Source of the DNA: Deltaproteobacteria bacterium
Lineage (GTDB): Bacteria; Desulfobacterota; Desulfovibrionia; Desulfovibrionales; Desulfovibrionaceae
Length of the DNA stretch: 59,512 nt
Assembly: GCA_009929215.1 (NCBI GenBank)
Contig: SAAX01000007.1
Location: 1 to 59,512 of the forward strand
Direction: 5' to 3'
This document shows, one piece after another, positions 16,532 through 25,136 of this stretch. The notes under the pieces were generated by a model. It was not told where the DNA came from. It was given only the letters and a program-made list of their open reading frames with translations, and did not search any database. The stretch's first letter is position 1. Each line of letters starts with the position of its first letter. Position numbers and translations under genes: made by a program.

Positions 16532-16912
16532 ATGAGCAAGGAAGTCATCAATACCAGCAAGGCCCCCGGCGCAGTGGGCCCCTACAGCCAGGGCATCAAA
16601 ACCGGCAACCTGTTCTTTTTCTCTGGCCAGGTTCCCATTGATCCTGCCGTTGGCAAGCTGGTTGAGGGCGACGTGACAGCCCAAACCGAGCAGTCCTGCA
16701 AAAATGTCATGGCGCTGCTTGAATCGCAGGGCCTCACCGCCGCCAATGTGGTCAAAACCACCGTTTTTATTACCGACATGGGCAACTTTGCCGCTGTTAA
16801 TGAAGTGTACAAAAAGTACTTTACGGCTCCCTGCCCTGCGCGTTCGTGCGTAGAGGTCAGCAAGCTGCCCCTTGGCGCGCAGGTAGAAATTGAGGCCATT
16901 GCCTCCCTGTAG
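16532..16912 (+). CDS. ridA: RidA, enamine/imine deaminase
   Basis: This 126-residue protein has the usual length for RidA (YjgF/YER057c/UK114), which hydrolyses reactive enamine/imine intermediates such as 2-aminoacrylate formed by PLP enzymes. Family marks are GAVGPYSQGI near residue 13, FFSGQVPIDP near 30, and the active-site arginine in PARSCVEVSKLPLGAQVEIE near the C-terminus. The start at 16532 is chosen because GAAGGAAG is just upstream and the family N-terminus aligns; the frame extends further upstream without a ribosome-binding site. A strong terminator follows. Confidence 0.93.
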   Translation: MSKEVINTSKAPGAVGPYSQGIKTGNLFFFSGQVPIDPAVGKLVEGDVTAQTEQSCKNVMALLESQGLTAANVVKTTVFITDMGNFAAVNEVYKKYFTAPCPARSCVEVSKLPLGAQVEIEAIASL

Positions 16913-16952
16913 TCTGCAAGCCCTGCCTGCGACGGCAACACCGCGCATCCGC

Positions 16953-16989
16953 AAAAACGCGGCCACTTACTGCAAGTGGCCGCGTTTTT
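16953..16989. terminator. Intrinsic terminator of ridA
   Basis: A perfect 16-bp stem, 16953-16968 with 16974-16989, around a 5-nt loop, contains AACGCGGCCACTT and ends in a run of eight Ts. It is 40 nt after the ridA stop. Confidence 0.92.
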
Positions 16990-17122
16990 TTTGCACTGTA
17001 GAGCGATAATGCGGGACCGCAGGCGGAGCATGGTCGGGCATGGGGCAAGGCCTTGCCGATTTACAGAACCTGTAAAATAGTGGACTATACAAAGGATAAA
17101 CAACAGATGTGAGGCACACGGC

Positions 17123-17875
17123 ATGGACGACCAACACGCGGATACGGCAGGGCAATTTTCCCTGCAAATGCAAAAGCTGCTTTTGCAGCACAGCATTGCC
17201 GCATGGCCGCGCCGTGGGCGCACTCTGCTTGAAATAAACTGCGGCAGGGGCGATTTTTTGCCGCTGCTGTGGGAATGCGGTTTTGACATGACCGCCACAG
17301 AATCAAACCCCGACCTGCGGGCCGAGGCGGGCCGCATGGCCGACCGTGCCGAAGTTCTGGCCGCCACAGACGACCACCTGCCCTTTGACGATGGTGAATT
17401 TGACTGGGCTGTGCTGCACCTTGTTTCCTCTGGGGCCCCAAGCGCACGCGCGGCCATGACTGAGGCGCTGCGCGTGGCCTCTGCCGGGGTTGCCATTACC
17501 TTTTGGAACGCCGCCTCTCTGCCCTATATGCTGCACCGCCTCACAGGCCGCAAAAATCCGTGGCCGGGCCCGGCCTTTTGCTGGTGGCAAGTATGGCGCG
17601 CACTCAGAAGCCTTGCCGCAGGCAGTATCAGCGGTGCAAGTGTGCTTGCGGGGCCACAGGGAACCTGGAACCCCTTGTGCGGGCTTGCGCGCTGCAACAA
17701 GGTTTTGCCCTGGCTACCCATAGGCTCGTGGGGAATTATTCGCATTGATCTGAACAAATCGCGCCCGGTCACGCCGCTGCCATTGCGGATTGGCCGCAGG
17801 CGCATGCGCCGCCCCGAACCGGTGATGGAATGCGGCCATAAATCCCAGGCAAAAGCCGTTAATACTGAAAGGTAA
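17123..17875 (+). CDS. Class I SAM-dependent methyltransferase, substrate unknown
   Basis: The protein has 250 residues. The SAM-binding motif I is LLEINCGRGDFLPLL near residue 35, followed by an acidic residue ending strand 2 (ATESNPDL) and motif DDHLPFDDGEFDWAVLH near 88-104, the pattern of Methyltransf_11 proteins. The C-terminal third is Trp-rich and basic, ending in RIGRRRMRRPEP. The substrate is not apparent. The next gene starts 5 nt after the stop, so the two are almost certainly cotranscribed. Confidence 0.82.
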   Translation: MDDQHADTAGQFSLQMQKLLLQHSIAAWPRRGRTLLEINCGRGDFLPLLWECGFDMTATESNPDLRAEAGRMADRAEVLAATDDHLPFDDGEFDWAVLHLVSSGAPSARAAMTEALRVASAGVAITFWNAASLPYMLHRLTGRKNPWPGPAFCWWQVWRALRSLAAGSISGASVLAGPQGTWNPLCGLARCNKVLPWLPIGSWGIIRIDLNKSRPVTPLPLRIGRRRMRRPEPVMECGHKSQAKAVNTER

Positions 17876-17880
17876 GCTTC

Positions 17881-18939
17881 ATGAGTCTGCCCGCCCTTGC
17901 CCCACTTGTTGCTTTTGTACGCAAACACACCTTTGTACTGGCGGCCATACTGCTTGCCATACTTGCTGCCGTTGGCGGCTATAGCGGCTGGCGGCATTAC
18001 CAGTACCGCCAGACAGCCGAATTTGCATTTTCAAAAATCAAGGGAGCCCTGCACCCAGCCAACCCCGCAGAGCTTGCCCGGTATGTAGATTTTGGCGCTG
18101 TCACCAAGTCTCTGGTAAAGGCCGTGGTGCAGCACTACCCCGCTCTCAGGCAGGGCCCCAACCAGCTACGTGAGCTGGGCGACATGGTTCAGATTGGTCT
18201 GCTCAAGCAGGCCCGTGCCAAGGAAGAACCCGCCAAGGAAGAAACCGACGAAGTTGCGCGGCTCAAAACCCCCCTCTACGTTTTGCCGCCCACCTTTTAC
18301 ACCCAGCTTTGGGAAAGCCTGTCGCTGCACAACCCCACAGAAACCTCGGCCTTTATTGCCGCCAAGGTGCGAAATCCTGTACTGAACAGGGAATTTTCAT
18401 TCTTGCTGCGCATGGATAAAACCCCAGACGGCTGGCGGGTTGACGATTTTGTCAATGCCGATGACATTGTGCGCCAGTTCCGTGAATATCAGGTAGAGCG
18501 CATGGTGGCGCAACGGCAGATCATTCTTGACAAAAATGCCAAGATAAAGAAACGCATGGAAGAGATGTTTCCCATACAGTCATGCACGGCGAGCGCGGGG
18601 CTCATTTCTGACGGCAAAACACTGCTGGTTGTGGTTACCGCAAAAAGCAAGAATCACGGCACGGCCATGATCGGCAACGTGGATCTTTCGACAAAAATCT
18701 GCGCACCTGATGGAACAGAGCTGATGCACCGTTTTTTGAATGCCGTGCAGCCCACATATCCGGGGCACGACTTTGAGCGCAGCTGGACCATCGAAATAGA
18801 CGGCGAAAGCGATCTGGGCAAAGCAATAGTATCTGCGCGCAAGCTCACCTGTGAGGCCTCGTGGAAGACCCTGGGCCTAGCCAATGGCGAGGTATTGCAC
18901 TTTACCGTTGCGCCTGGGCTGCTGGAAGAATTTCAGTAA
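17881..18939 (+). CDS. Hypothetical membrane-anchored protein
   Basis: I do not recognise this 352-residue protein. It has a single N-terminal membrane span (about residues 16-36), then a region reminiscent of DUF2939-type proteins: FAFSKIKGALHPANPAELARYVDFG, which describes residue-by-residue tests of a cell-wall-facing or cytoplasmic domain of unknown role. A charged segment KEEPAKEETDEVARLK lies near 115-130. The C-terminal half (about 235-345) looks like a beta-rich domain. It follows the methyltransferase gene by 5 nt and has an AAGGT site. Co-transcription is the only clue to function. Confidence 0.7.
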   Translation: MSLPALAPLVAFVRKHTFVLAAILLAILAAVGGYSGWRHYQYRQTAEFAFSKIKGALHPANPAELARYVDFGAVTKSLVKAVVQHYPALRQGPNQLRELGDMVQIGLLKQARAKEEPAKEETDEVARLKTPLYVLPPTFYTQLWESLSLHNPTETSAFIAAKVRNPVLNREFSFLLRMDKTPDGWRVDDFVNADDIVRQFREYQVERMVAQRQIILDKNAKIKKRMEEMFPIQSCTASAGLISDGKTLLVVVTAKSKNHGTAMIGNVDLSTKICAPDGTELMHRFLNAVQPTYPGHDFERSWTIEIDGESDLGKAIVSARKLTCEASWKTLGLANGEVLHFTVAPGLLEEFQ

Positions 18940-19060
18940 TTTTCACAGTAACCTGACCACAATGCCCTTTTCTCGCGCAGGCTAATATGTAATAGTAATG
19001 AGGTTGGCGGGCCGGGCAATGCGCCCGTGCCAACCGTACATAAACTCAAGGAGCCGCAAA

Positions 19061-19807
19061 ATGTCGGGCCTCAGCCGTTCCATACACCTTACGGTGCATA
19101 TCCATAAAGACCCCGCAGCCATGGCCGAACGCGCCGCCCACATTCTGGCGGCTGCCTGTGAAGAAGCCATTGCAGACCGGGGTGTTTTTCGCATTGCCCT
19201 TTCTGGCGGGCAAACCCCCACGCCGCTATTTCGTCTGCTGGCGGGCAAAGACTGGGCCGACCGCCTTCCCTGGGACAAAATGACTTTTTACTGGGTTGAC
19301 GAACGCTGCGTTGGCCCCGATCACCCAGACAGCAACTATGGCCTCGCCCGCCGCGAGCTGCTCAGCATGGTTCCGGCCACCCACTTTTTCCGCATGCGCG
19401 GCGAGGAAGACCCCGTTGAAGCCGCCGTCAAGTACGAGCAGCAGATCAGGGCCGAATTCAACCTTGGCCAGCACGAACTGCCCCGCTTTGACTTTATGCT
19501 GCTGGGCATGGGCGAAGACGGCCACACCGGCTCCATCTTTCCCAATTCGCCAGCACTTGCCGAGCGCAAACGCCTTGTGATCGACCAGTATGTGCCCGAA
19601 CGCAAGGCCGACCGCCTTACGCTCACCCTGCCTGTCATCAACAATGCACGTTGCTGCATGTTTTTGGTCACCGGCAAGGAAAAGCACGACGTGCTCTCGC
19701 GCGCGCTCAACCTGCTGGCCGAGCCCACCTTGCCCGCGCAAAAGGTGCGCCCCGGCTTTGGCGAACTTATCTGGGTTGTGGACGAAGCCGCCGCCAGAGG
19801 CGAATAG
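19061..19807 (+). CDS. pgl: 6-phosphogluconolactonase
   Basis: This 248-residue enzyme hydrolyses 6-phosphogluconolactone in the oxidative pentose phosphate pathway. Conserved segments are IALSGGQTPTPLF (about 45), FYWVDERCVGPDHPDSNYG (about 70-90) and LLGMGEDGHTGSIFPNSPAL (about 145-165), the classic DevB/Pgl motifs. The start at 19061 is favoured because AAGGAG precedes it; the frame extends 21 codons upstream without one. It ends at a good terminator and appears monocistronic. No zwf or gnd gene is nearby. Confidence 0.94.
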   Translation: MSGLSRSIHLTVHIHKDPAAMAERAAHILAAACEEAIADRGVFRIALSGGQTPTPLFRLLAGKDWADRLPWDKMTFYWVDERCVGPDHPDSNYGLARRELLSMVPATHFFRMRGEEDPVEAAVKYEQQIRAEFNLGQHELPRFDFMLLGMGEDGHTGSIFPNSPALAERKRLVIDQYVPERKADRLTLTLPVINNARCCMFLVTGKEKHDVLSRALNLLAEPTLPAQKVRPGFGELIWVVDEAAARGE

Positions 19808-19837
19808 CTGCCACGCCCCGGACTACCGCTTTCAACG

Positions 19838-19865
19838 AACAAGCCCCTCTTTCGAGGGGCTTGTT
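19838..19865 (+). terminator. Intrinsic terminator of pgl
   Basis: AACAAGCCCCTC (19838-19849) pairs perfectly with GAGGGGCTTGTT (19854-19865) around a TTTC loop and is followed by TTATTTC. Confidence 0.9.
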
Positions 19866-19930
19866 TTATTTCTAGAGCTTGATTTTGGGCTTGCGCTGGG
19901 ACTTGAGCTTGGAACCGATGCGCCGTGCAG

Positions 19931-21019
19931 CTAGGGGGCAGTGGCCGCGCCAGCATTTTCAGACTGGGGCAGGCCCGCAGGACTGGCCGCAGGTTTTGGC
20001 GCAGGATTGGCCGCAGAAATCGCCGACGCAGGACTCGTGGTTCGCACAGCGGGCTGCGCAGGGGCATCACTCCCGGGCATATGTTCCTGCCCCAGCAGCA
20101 CACGGGCCTTGCAGATTATTTCTGGCCGGTATTCAAAGTGCATAAGGTCATATTCGTGCCACTTGCCGCCCCAAATAAAACCCTCGTTTTCAAAGGCCGC
20201 CACAATGGACGCGGGGTAACTTTTTTGCAGGGGGTGCGGGCGCAGCTTGCTCCAGCGCCAGTAGGTGGCAATACCGGGGCTGATGTCAAAGGCTATGCCA
20301 AAAGCATGGGGGCTCAGGCGGTTTTCGCCCGCAATGCGCCGCCAGGCAAAACCGCCGTCCATTTTGAGCAGGGTTTTGAGGCGCGGCTCGTAGGCGGCTT
20401 GCGGGGCAAGCACGGCATCGGCGCGATTCATGGCCTGTGCCGCTGCGGGCGAAAGGTGCAGATGCTGCCCCAGCAAACGGGCCTGTACAAGATGGCTGCC
20501 CACGGCCTTGGGGCTTGCGCCGTAGAGGGTTTGCAACAGGTCGTATGACCGCCGCCGCCCCGGCGACACGCCCAGCGGAGTTTCGGGCCGTTCCGGCTCC
20601 AGGGGGTAGGGTTCGGCCATGCTTACCCGCACGTTCACCACCCATTCCAATTCCCGCCCGCCGCTAGCTTGCTGCCCAACGCTGGTTTCCTGCCCGTTGG
20701 CTGACGCGTACAGCACACGGCGGCCATCGGCAAACACCAGCCACTGGCCCTGCGCATCGGCAACCATGCCTGTAATCTGGGGGTAGGCCCGCCGCAGGCA
20801 ATACAAATCCACACGCCCGGTGGCGTCCAGATCAGCTGGCAGGGCATCTGGCAGGTCAACTGACAGATCAGCTGGCAGCTCTGTTGACAATCGGGCTGGC
20901 GCAGCCGCAACGGACGAACTTTCAGAAACACCGCCCGGGGCCATGTTTTGTGATTGCGCACCTTGGGCATGCGCACCAGAAGCACAGCACAAAAAAATAA
21001 AGAGCAATAATATTGGCAT
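19931..21019 (-). CDS. M15-family (VanY/M15C-like) D-Ala-D-Ala peptidase, exported
   Basis: The protein has 362 residues with an N-terminal signal peptide (MPILLLFIFLCCASGAHA). The peptidase core in the C-terminal half shows the M15 zinc site: SPHAFGIAFDI with H238 and D245, and the third ligand H294 in MHFEYRPE, preceded by GGKWHEYD. Such enzymes trim peptidoglycan stem peptides in the periplasm. Residues 44-66 hold an imperfect repeat of LPADLSVDLPDALPADL, and the C-terminus (about 315-362) is an Ala/Pro-rich tail, both likely disordered. It is transcribed toward pgl and is divergent from mtaB, whose start lies 59 nt away. Confidence 0.8.
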   Translation of the reverse strand: MPILLLFIFLCCASGAHAQGAQSQNMAPGGVSESSSVAAAPARLSTELPADLSVDLPDALPADLDATGRVDLYCLRRAYPQITGMVADAQGQWLVFADGRRVLYASANGQETSVGQQASGGRELEWVVNVRVSMAEPYPLEPERPETPLGVSPGRRRSYDLLQTLYGASPKAVGSHLVQARLLGQHLHLSPAAAQAMNRADAVLAPQAAYEPRLKTLLKMDGGFAWRRIAGENRLSPHAFGIAFDISPGIATYWRWSKLRPHPLQKSYPASIVAAFENEGFIWGGKWHEYDLMHFEYRPEIICKARVLLGQEHMPGSDAPAQPAVRTTSPASAISAANPAPKPAASPAGLPQSENAGAATAP

Positions 21020-21078
21020 GCAGACAACCTAGCCGCCTCCGGCTTGTCAAGGCAAGCGCTTTTGCGTACATCTGCGCC

Positions 21079-22641
21079 ATGTCTGCCTGGAAATTCTATT
21101 TGGTCACCTTTGGCTGCAAGGTCAATCAGTACGAAACCCAATCCCTGCGCGAAGCCTGGCTTGCTCAGGGCGGTGTGGAATGCAGCGCCCCCGCGCTGGC
21201 GGATGTGGTGTGCGTGAACAGTTGTGCCATCACCTCCAAGGGCGAAAGGGACGCGCGCAACGCTGTATTCAGACTGCGCAGAGAGGCCCCGTCCGCACGC
21301 CTTATTCTTACGGGCTGCGCGGCACGTCTGTTTGCCGACTACGAACCGCGTCCCGGCGCCATCTGGGCTGCGCCCGACCTGCTGGTTCCGCAAGAGGAAA
21401 AAAGCCGTCTGCTCAATGGCCCCTGGGCAGATCTGGACGGCGACCTTGACGGCAACAGCGCAGCGCAAGCCCCCGCCAAAGCCCTGCTGACAGCAGAGGC
21501 CGCCCAAGCAGTAGCCCAGACAGCGGCACAAGCAGTGGCCCCTTCTCTGACAACTGCTGCCGCACAGGCGGCCTTTCCGCCTTTTCAGATTTCTGCCTTC
21601 AAACGCGCGCGCCCCGTGCTTAAAGTGCAGGATGGCTGCGCCCACCGCTGCACCTACTGCATTGTGCCCTCCACGCGGGGCAAGCCGCGCAGCCGCCCGG
21701 TGGATGACATTGTTTCTGAGGCGCGCCGCCTGCTCCAGGCTGGACACACCGAAATCATGGTTTCGGGCATCAATCTGGGCCAGTATGGCCGTGGCGCGGA
21801 TACTGGCGATTTCTGGAGCCTGCTGCGCACACTGGATGCGGCCCTTGCGCCAGAATTTGCCGATCAGGCCCGTCTGCGTGTCAGCTCGCTGGAACCCGGC
21901 CAACTCGACCAGGAGGGGCTGGATGCCCTTATGGCCTGCCGCATGCTTTGCCCGCACCTGCACATATCCTTGCAGCACGGCAGTCAGGCGGTGCTCAAGC
22001 GCATGGGGCGCGGGCACTATACCCCTGCCATGCTTGAGCATGCCGTGAGCGCGCTGTCGTCGCACTGGCCTGTCATGGGGTTGGGGGCGGATATTATCGC
22101 GGGCTTTCCCGGCGAGACAGAAGACGACATGCGCCAGTTGCTGGAGCTGATTGATCGCCTGCCCATGAGCTATGCGCACGTGTTCCCCTATTCGCGGCGA
22201 CCCGGCACGGCGGCAGACCGCTTTGACGGGCAGATTGCCCAGAGCCTCAAGCTCGAGCGGGCCGCCCGGCTGCGCGAGGCCGTGGCCCGCAAGCAGCAGG
22301 CCTTTCTGGCTGAGCAGCTCAAGCTGCCACGCATGCTTGTTGCGGCAGACAACCCGCAGGCATTTGCAGAGCCCGCACCCGCTGAGGTTGCCGCGCAGGC
22401 TGGCCTTGCAGGCGCTGCCGCCGCAGAGGCCGCCGCCGATGCTACTGGAGCCAGCGCGCCAGAGGCCGCTGCCAAGCCGAAAAAAAATACCATCAAGGGC
22501 GTCAACGAATACTACGCCGCATGCGCCATTCGCCTGCCCGCGCACGGCAAAAGACCCGGCGCGGATGCCGGGCTTTTGCCCGCCCGTCCTGTGGGCCTTA
22601 CCGAAAAAGGTCTGGTGGTGGAACTGATAGAATCAGAGTAG
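21079..22641 (+). CDS. mtaB: MtaB, tRNA t6A37 methylthiotransferase
   Basis: This radical-SAM methylthiotransferase converts t6A to ms2t6A at tRNA position 37. The start at 21079 gives 520 residues. The first cluster uses C13 (FGCKVNQYE, the MtaB-type signature), C49 and C80; the radical-SAM motif is C187xxxC191xxC194. A TRAM-like C-terminal domain ends the protein. It is longer than typical MtaB (about 420-450) because of two alanine-rich low-complexity insertions, about residues 128-167 and 430-467. Both fall between domains, so the enzyme is probably active. A terminator follows. Confidence 0.92.
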   Translation: MSAWKFYLVTFGCKVNQYETQSLREAWLAQGGVECSAPALADVVCVNSCAITSKGERDARNAVFRLRREAPSARLILTGCAARLFADYEPRPGAIWAAPDLLVPQEEKSRLLNGPWADLDGDLDGNSAAQAPAKALLTAEAAQAVAQTAAQAVAPSLTTAAAQAAFPPFQISAFKRARPVLKVQDGCAHRCTYCIVPSTRGKPRSRPVDDIVSEARRLLQAGHTEIMVSGINLGQYGRGADTGDFWSLLRTLDAALAPEFADQARLRVSSLEPGQLDQEGLDALMACRMLCPHLHISLQHGSQAVLKRMGRGHYTPAMLEHAVSALSSHWPVMGLGADIIAGFPGETEDDMRQLLELIDRLPMSYAHVFPYSRRPGTAADRFDGQIAQSLKLERAARLREAVARKQQAFLAEQLKLPRMLVAADNPQAFAEPAPAEVAAQAGLAGAAAAEAAADATGASAPEAAAKPKKNTIKGVNEYYAACAIRLPAHGKRPGADAGLLPARPVGLTEKGLVVELIESE

Positions 22642-22670
22642 CTGCGGGCAACCTGCCCACGGCTGAATAA

Positions 22671-22707
22671 AATAAGGAAAGGAAACCGATGGCTTCCTTT
22701 CCTTATT
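22671..22707. terminator. Bidirectional intrinsic terminator between mtaB and the DJ-1 gene
   Basis: AATAAGGAAAGGAA (22671-22684) pairs perfectly with 22694-22707 around a 9-nt loop; the right side continues ATTTTA and the left side is A-rich, so it can serve both converging genes. Confidence 0.85.
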
Positions 22708-22753
22708 ATTTTACGCGCAAAACGCGTGGGCAAGCTGTGCAAGCCCGGCGCTG

Positions 22754-23335
22754 CTAGATGCTGATCTTTGCGCCCAGCAGTTTGACAAATTCGGCGATCA
22801 GGGCCGGGTGGGCGGGCCAGGCGGGGGCGGTAACAAGATTGCCGTCCACCGTGGCGCTGGAGAGGGTTTCGTTAAAGTCGCACCAGGTCGCCCCGGCGTC
22901 CACCACATCGGGCTTTACCGCCGGGTAGGCGGTGCAGCTGCGGTTTTTGAGCACGCCAGCAGAAACAAGAATCTGCGGGCCGTGGCACACGGCGGCAATG
23001 GGCTTTTTGGCATCGTTGAATTCGCGCACTATTTCAAGAATACGCGGGTTCAGGCGCAGATATTCGGGGGCGCGGCCACCGGGAATGACCAGACCAGCGT
23101 AGTCGGCGGTTTTAACCTGATCAAAGTCAAAGTTGATGCCAAAATTGTGGCCGCGTTTTTCAGAATAGGTCTGGTCGCCCTCAAAATCATGGATAGCCGT
23201 GCGCACGCTTTCGCCGGGTTTTTTACCGGGGCAAACGGCATGCACTTCATAACCCAGCATCAGCAACATCTGAAAAGGAACCATGATTTCGTAGTCTTCA
23301 ACATAGTCGCCAGCAAGCACAAGAATTTTCTTCAT
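22754..23335 (-). CDS. DJ-1/PfpI family protein
   Basis: This 193-residue protein has the flavodoxin-like DJ-1/PfpI fold. The nucleophile elbow is [10 protein letters not shown] with C117 and H118, and [14 protein letters not shown] near 81-94 and the acidic pair near residues 13-16 complete the usual site. The family includes chaperones, glyoxalase or deglycase-like enzymes and proteases; the activity cannot be assigned. The start is the ATG at 23335 with GGAGG six nt upstream; a TTG in frame 4 codons earlier lies inside that site and is rejected. It is transcribed alone. Confidence 0.9.
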   Translation of the reverse strand: MKKILVLAGDYVEDYEIMVPFQMLLMLGYEVHAVCPGKKPGESVRTAIHDFEGDQTYSEKRGHNFGINFDFDQVKTADYAGLVIPGGRAPEYLRLNPRILEIVREFNDAKKPIAAVCHGPQILVSAGVLKNRSCTAYPAVKPDVVDAGATWCDFNETLSSATVDGNLVTAPAWPAHPALIAEFVKLLGAKISI

Positions 23336-23621
23336 ATGTTCCTCCAAACGGGCGGCTGCCCGTTAACGCGGTCGTCATGACCGATTGTTGCACGGCGGTG
23401 AGCGGCAAAACACCGCCCTTGCCTTGACCGTATATATACTTATATATGCACACAAAGCATGTGGGCAAGCCCCAAGGCAGCCCCCCCCCGGCACACGCCT
23501 GCGCCTGAAAGCGCGGGGGTATCTGGCACGCACACCAAAAGCCTGTGCGTACAATAACGCTGTTTTGTTGCGGTACAGCGCCGCAACTGCCACAGTACGG
23601 TAACGATTCAGGAGAAAAACC
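23336..23621. other. 286-nt intergenic region before the FmdB gene
   Basis: No gene is supported. An AT-rich alternating stretch (GTATATATACTTATATATG, 23428-23446) probably belongs to one or both divergent promoters, since TTGACC stands directly before it, but no correctly spaced pair could be assigned. Confidence 0.4.
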
Positions 23622-23882
23622 ATGCCCATGTATGATTTTGTCTGCACTGCCTGCGGCAACAAATTTGAAGACCTTGTTTTTGGCGACGAAGTTCCCGCCT
23701 GCCCCAAGTGCAATTCGGCCGCCACCGAAAAACAGCTGTGCGTGCCAAGCCCCCTGAAAACCGGAGCCTTTCCCTATAAACCCGGCCCAGTGCGCCCCAT
23801 GGGCAAGGGCATGCCGCCCTCGTGCGCTGCTGGCGGCGGCTGCGGCGGCTGCGGTGGAAATACTGGCGGAACAGATGCTTAA
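23622..23882 (+). CDS. FmdB-family zinc-ribbon protein
   Basis: This small 86-residue protein begins MPMYDFVCTACGNKFED and has a second pair CPKC near residue 27, forming a zinc ribbon of the FmdB/CxxC_CxxC_SSSS type. The C-terminus is Gly/Cys-rich (CGGCGGNTGG), common in the family. AGGAG precedes the ATG. These proteins were named as putative regulators of formamidase or formylmethanofuran genes but are functionally undefined. It is followed by the yicC promoter. Confidence 0.85.
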   Translation: MPMYDFVCTACGNKFEDLVFGDEVPACPKCNSAATEKQLCVPSPLKTGAFPYKPGPVRPMGKGMPPSCAAGGGCGGCGGNTGGTDA

Positions 23883-23940
23883 CGCACTGATTTAAAAAAT
23901 AAAAAAGTAATCATCCTCAGCGCCGGGCCTTGGGCATTTG

Positions 23941-23969
23941 TTGCATTCGCAAGCCCCTTGCTCTACACT
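23941..23969 (+). promoter_or_regulatory. Sigma-70-type promoter for the yicC-remA-gmk operon
   Basis: TTGCAT (23941-23946) and TACACT (23964-23969) are 17 bp apart and end 28 nt before the yicC start codon, which has a GGAAGGAAG ribosome-binding site. Confidence 0.5.
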
Positions 23970-23997
23970 GTCGCATACTTTTAGCAGGAAGGAAGCT

Positions 23998-24879
23998 ATG
24001 CTCCGCAGCATGACCGGCTTTGGCCGCTGCCTGGTGGAAAATGACTACACCACCCAGCAGTGGGAGGTAAAAAGTGTTAACAGTCGCCATCTTGATCTCA
24101 AATGGCGGCTGCCTCTCTCTGTGCGCAGTCTTGAGCCACGGCTTGAAAAAGTCGTGCGCCGCTATGCCTCGCGCGGGCGCGTGGATGTGAGCCTGGTTTT
24201 GCAATACGCACCGGGCAACACCCCAGCCATGCGTTTTGACATGGTGCAGGCCACTGCCATGATTGATAATTTGCAGACCCTGGCCGACGCACGCGGCGAT
24301 TCTTATGTGCCGGACTTCAACGCGCTGTTGCAGATACCCTCTCTTTGGGGTGACAGCGGCGAAGAACTGGACGAAGAAATGGCCCGCTGCCTTGAAGAAG
24401 GCCTTGCGCTTGCGCTGGAAGACTGGAACGAGGCCCGCTCTGCCGAGGGCCGCTCGCTGGCAACCGACATGCACTCCCGCATTTTGCGCATGGAGGAATG
24501 GACGGGCCTGATCGCCGAGCGCGCGCCCAATATCAAGGAAGAACGCGCCAACGCCCTGCGTGAACGCCTGAGCGAAGCCCTTTCGCAAAACGGGCAAGAG
24601 CTGGAAGAAGGCCGTTTTTTGCAAGAGGCCGTTATTCTGGCCGACCGGCTTGACGTAAGCGAAGAGCTTACGCGGCTCAACACGCATCTGGCACGGCTGC
24701 ATGACCTGCTGCAATCTGGCGGCGATGCCGGGCGGCGGCTCGACTTTACCTTGCAGGAGTGCTTTCGCGAGATCAACACCTGCGGCAACAAGCTGCCCGA
24801 CGTGCAGCTTTCGCGCATGGTGGTGGATTTTAAAAACGAACTGGAAAAATGCCGCGAGCAGGTTCAGAATCTGGAATAA
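23998..24879 (+). CDS. yicC: YicC family endoribonuclease-like protein
   Basis: This 293-residue protein begins [15 protein letters not shown] and continues [16 protein letters not shown], the signature of YicC. The C-terminal DUF1732 region contains [21 protein letters not shown] (about 243-263), very conserved in the family. YicC of E. coli acts in RNA turnover. The gene order yicC - remA-like - gmk is common in bacteria and recurs here, with remA starting 2 nt after this stop. The start at 23998 has GGAAGG upstream. Confidence 0.92.
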   Translation: MLRSMTGFGRCLVENDYTTQQWEVKSVNSRHLDLKWRLPLSVRSLEPRLEKVVRRYASRGRVDVSLVLQYAPGNTPAMRFDMVQATAMIDNLQTLADARGDSYVPDFNALLQIPSLWGDSGEELDEEMARCLEEGLALALEDWNEARSAEGRSLATDMHSRILRMEEWTGLIAERAPNIKEERANALRERLSEALSQNGQELEEGRFLQEAVILADRLDVSEELTRLNTHLARLHDLLQSGGDAGRRLDFTLQECFREINTCGNKLPDVQLSRMVVDFKNELEKCREQVQNLE

Positions 24880-24881
24880 AC

Positions 24882-25136
24882 ATGCCGCGCGAACGACTTA
24901 TCAATATTGGTTTCGGCAACTATGTGCTGGCGGGTCGAGTTGTGGGCATTGTCAGCCCTGCATCTTCGCCCATGAAACGCCTTCGTGAAGACGCGCGGGC
25001 CGAAGGAAGACTGATTGATGCCACCCAGGGGCGCAAAACCCGCTCCATTCTGGTGACAGATTCCAATCACGTGATCCTTTCTTCAATCCAGCCTGAAACA
25101 ATCAGTCAGCGCTTTGCGCAAGAGGATGGAGACTGA
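24882..25136 (+). CDS. remA: RemA-like DUF370 protein
   Basis: This 84-residue protein begins [20 protein letters not shown] and has the DUF370 pattern, with [12 protein letters not shown] and [19 protein letters not shown]. In Bacillus, RemA is a DNA-binding regulator of biofilm matrix genes; in proteobacteria its job is unknown. It starts 2 nt after yicC and its TGA overlaps the gmk ATG by one base (TGATG), so the three genes are translationally linked. Confidence 0.88.
   Translation: MPRERLINIGFGNYVLAGRVVGIVSPASSPMKRLREDARAEGRLIDATQGRKTRSILVTDSNHVILSSIQPETISQRFAQEDGD

Noticed and set aside
23336-23347. N-terminal extension of the DJ-1 protein by a TTG start
   Set aside because: The TTG lies within the GGAGG ribosome-binding site of the ATG at 23335.
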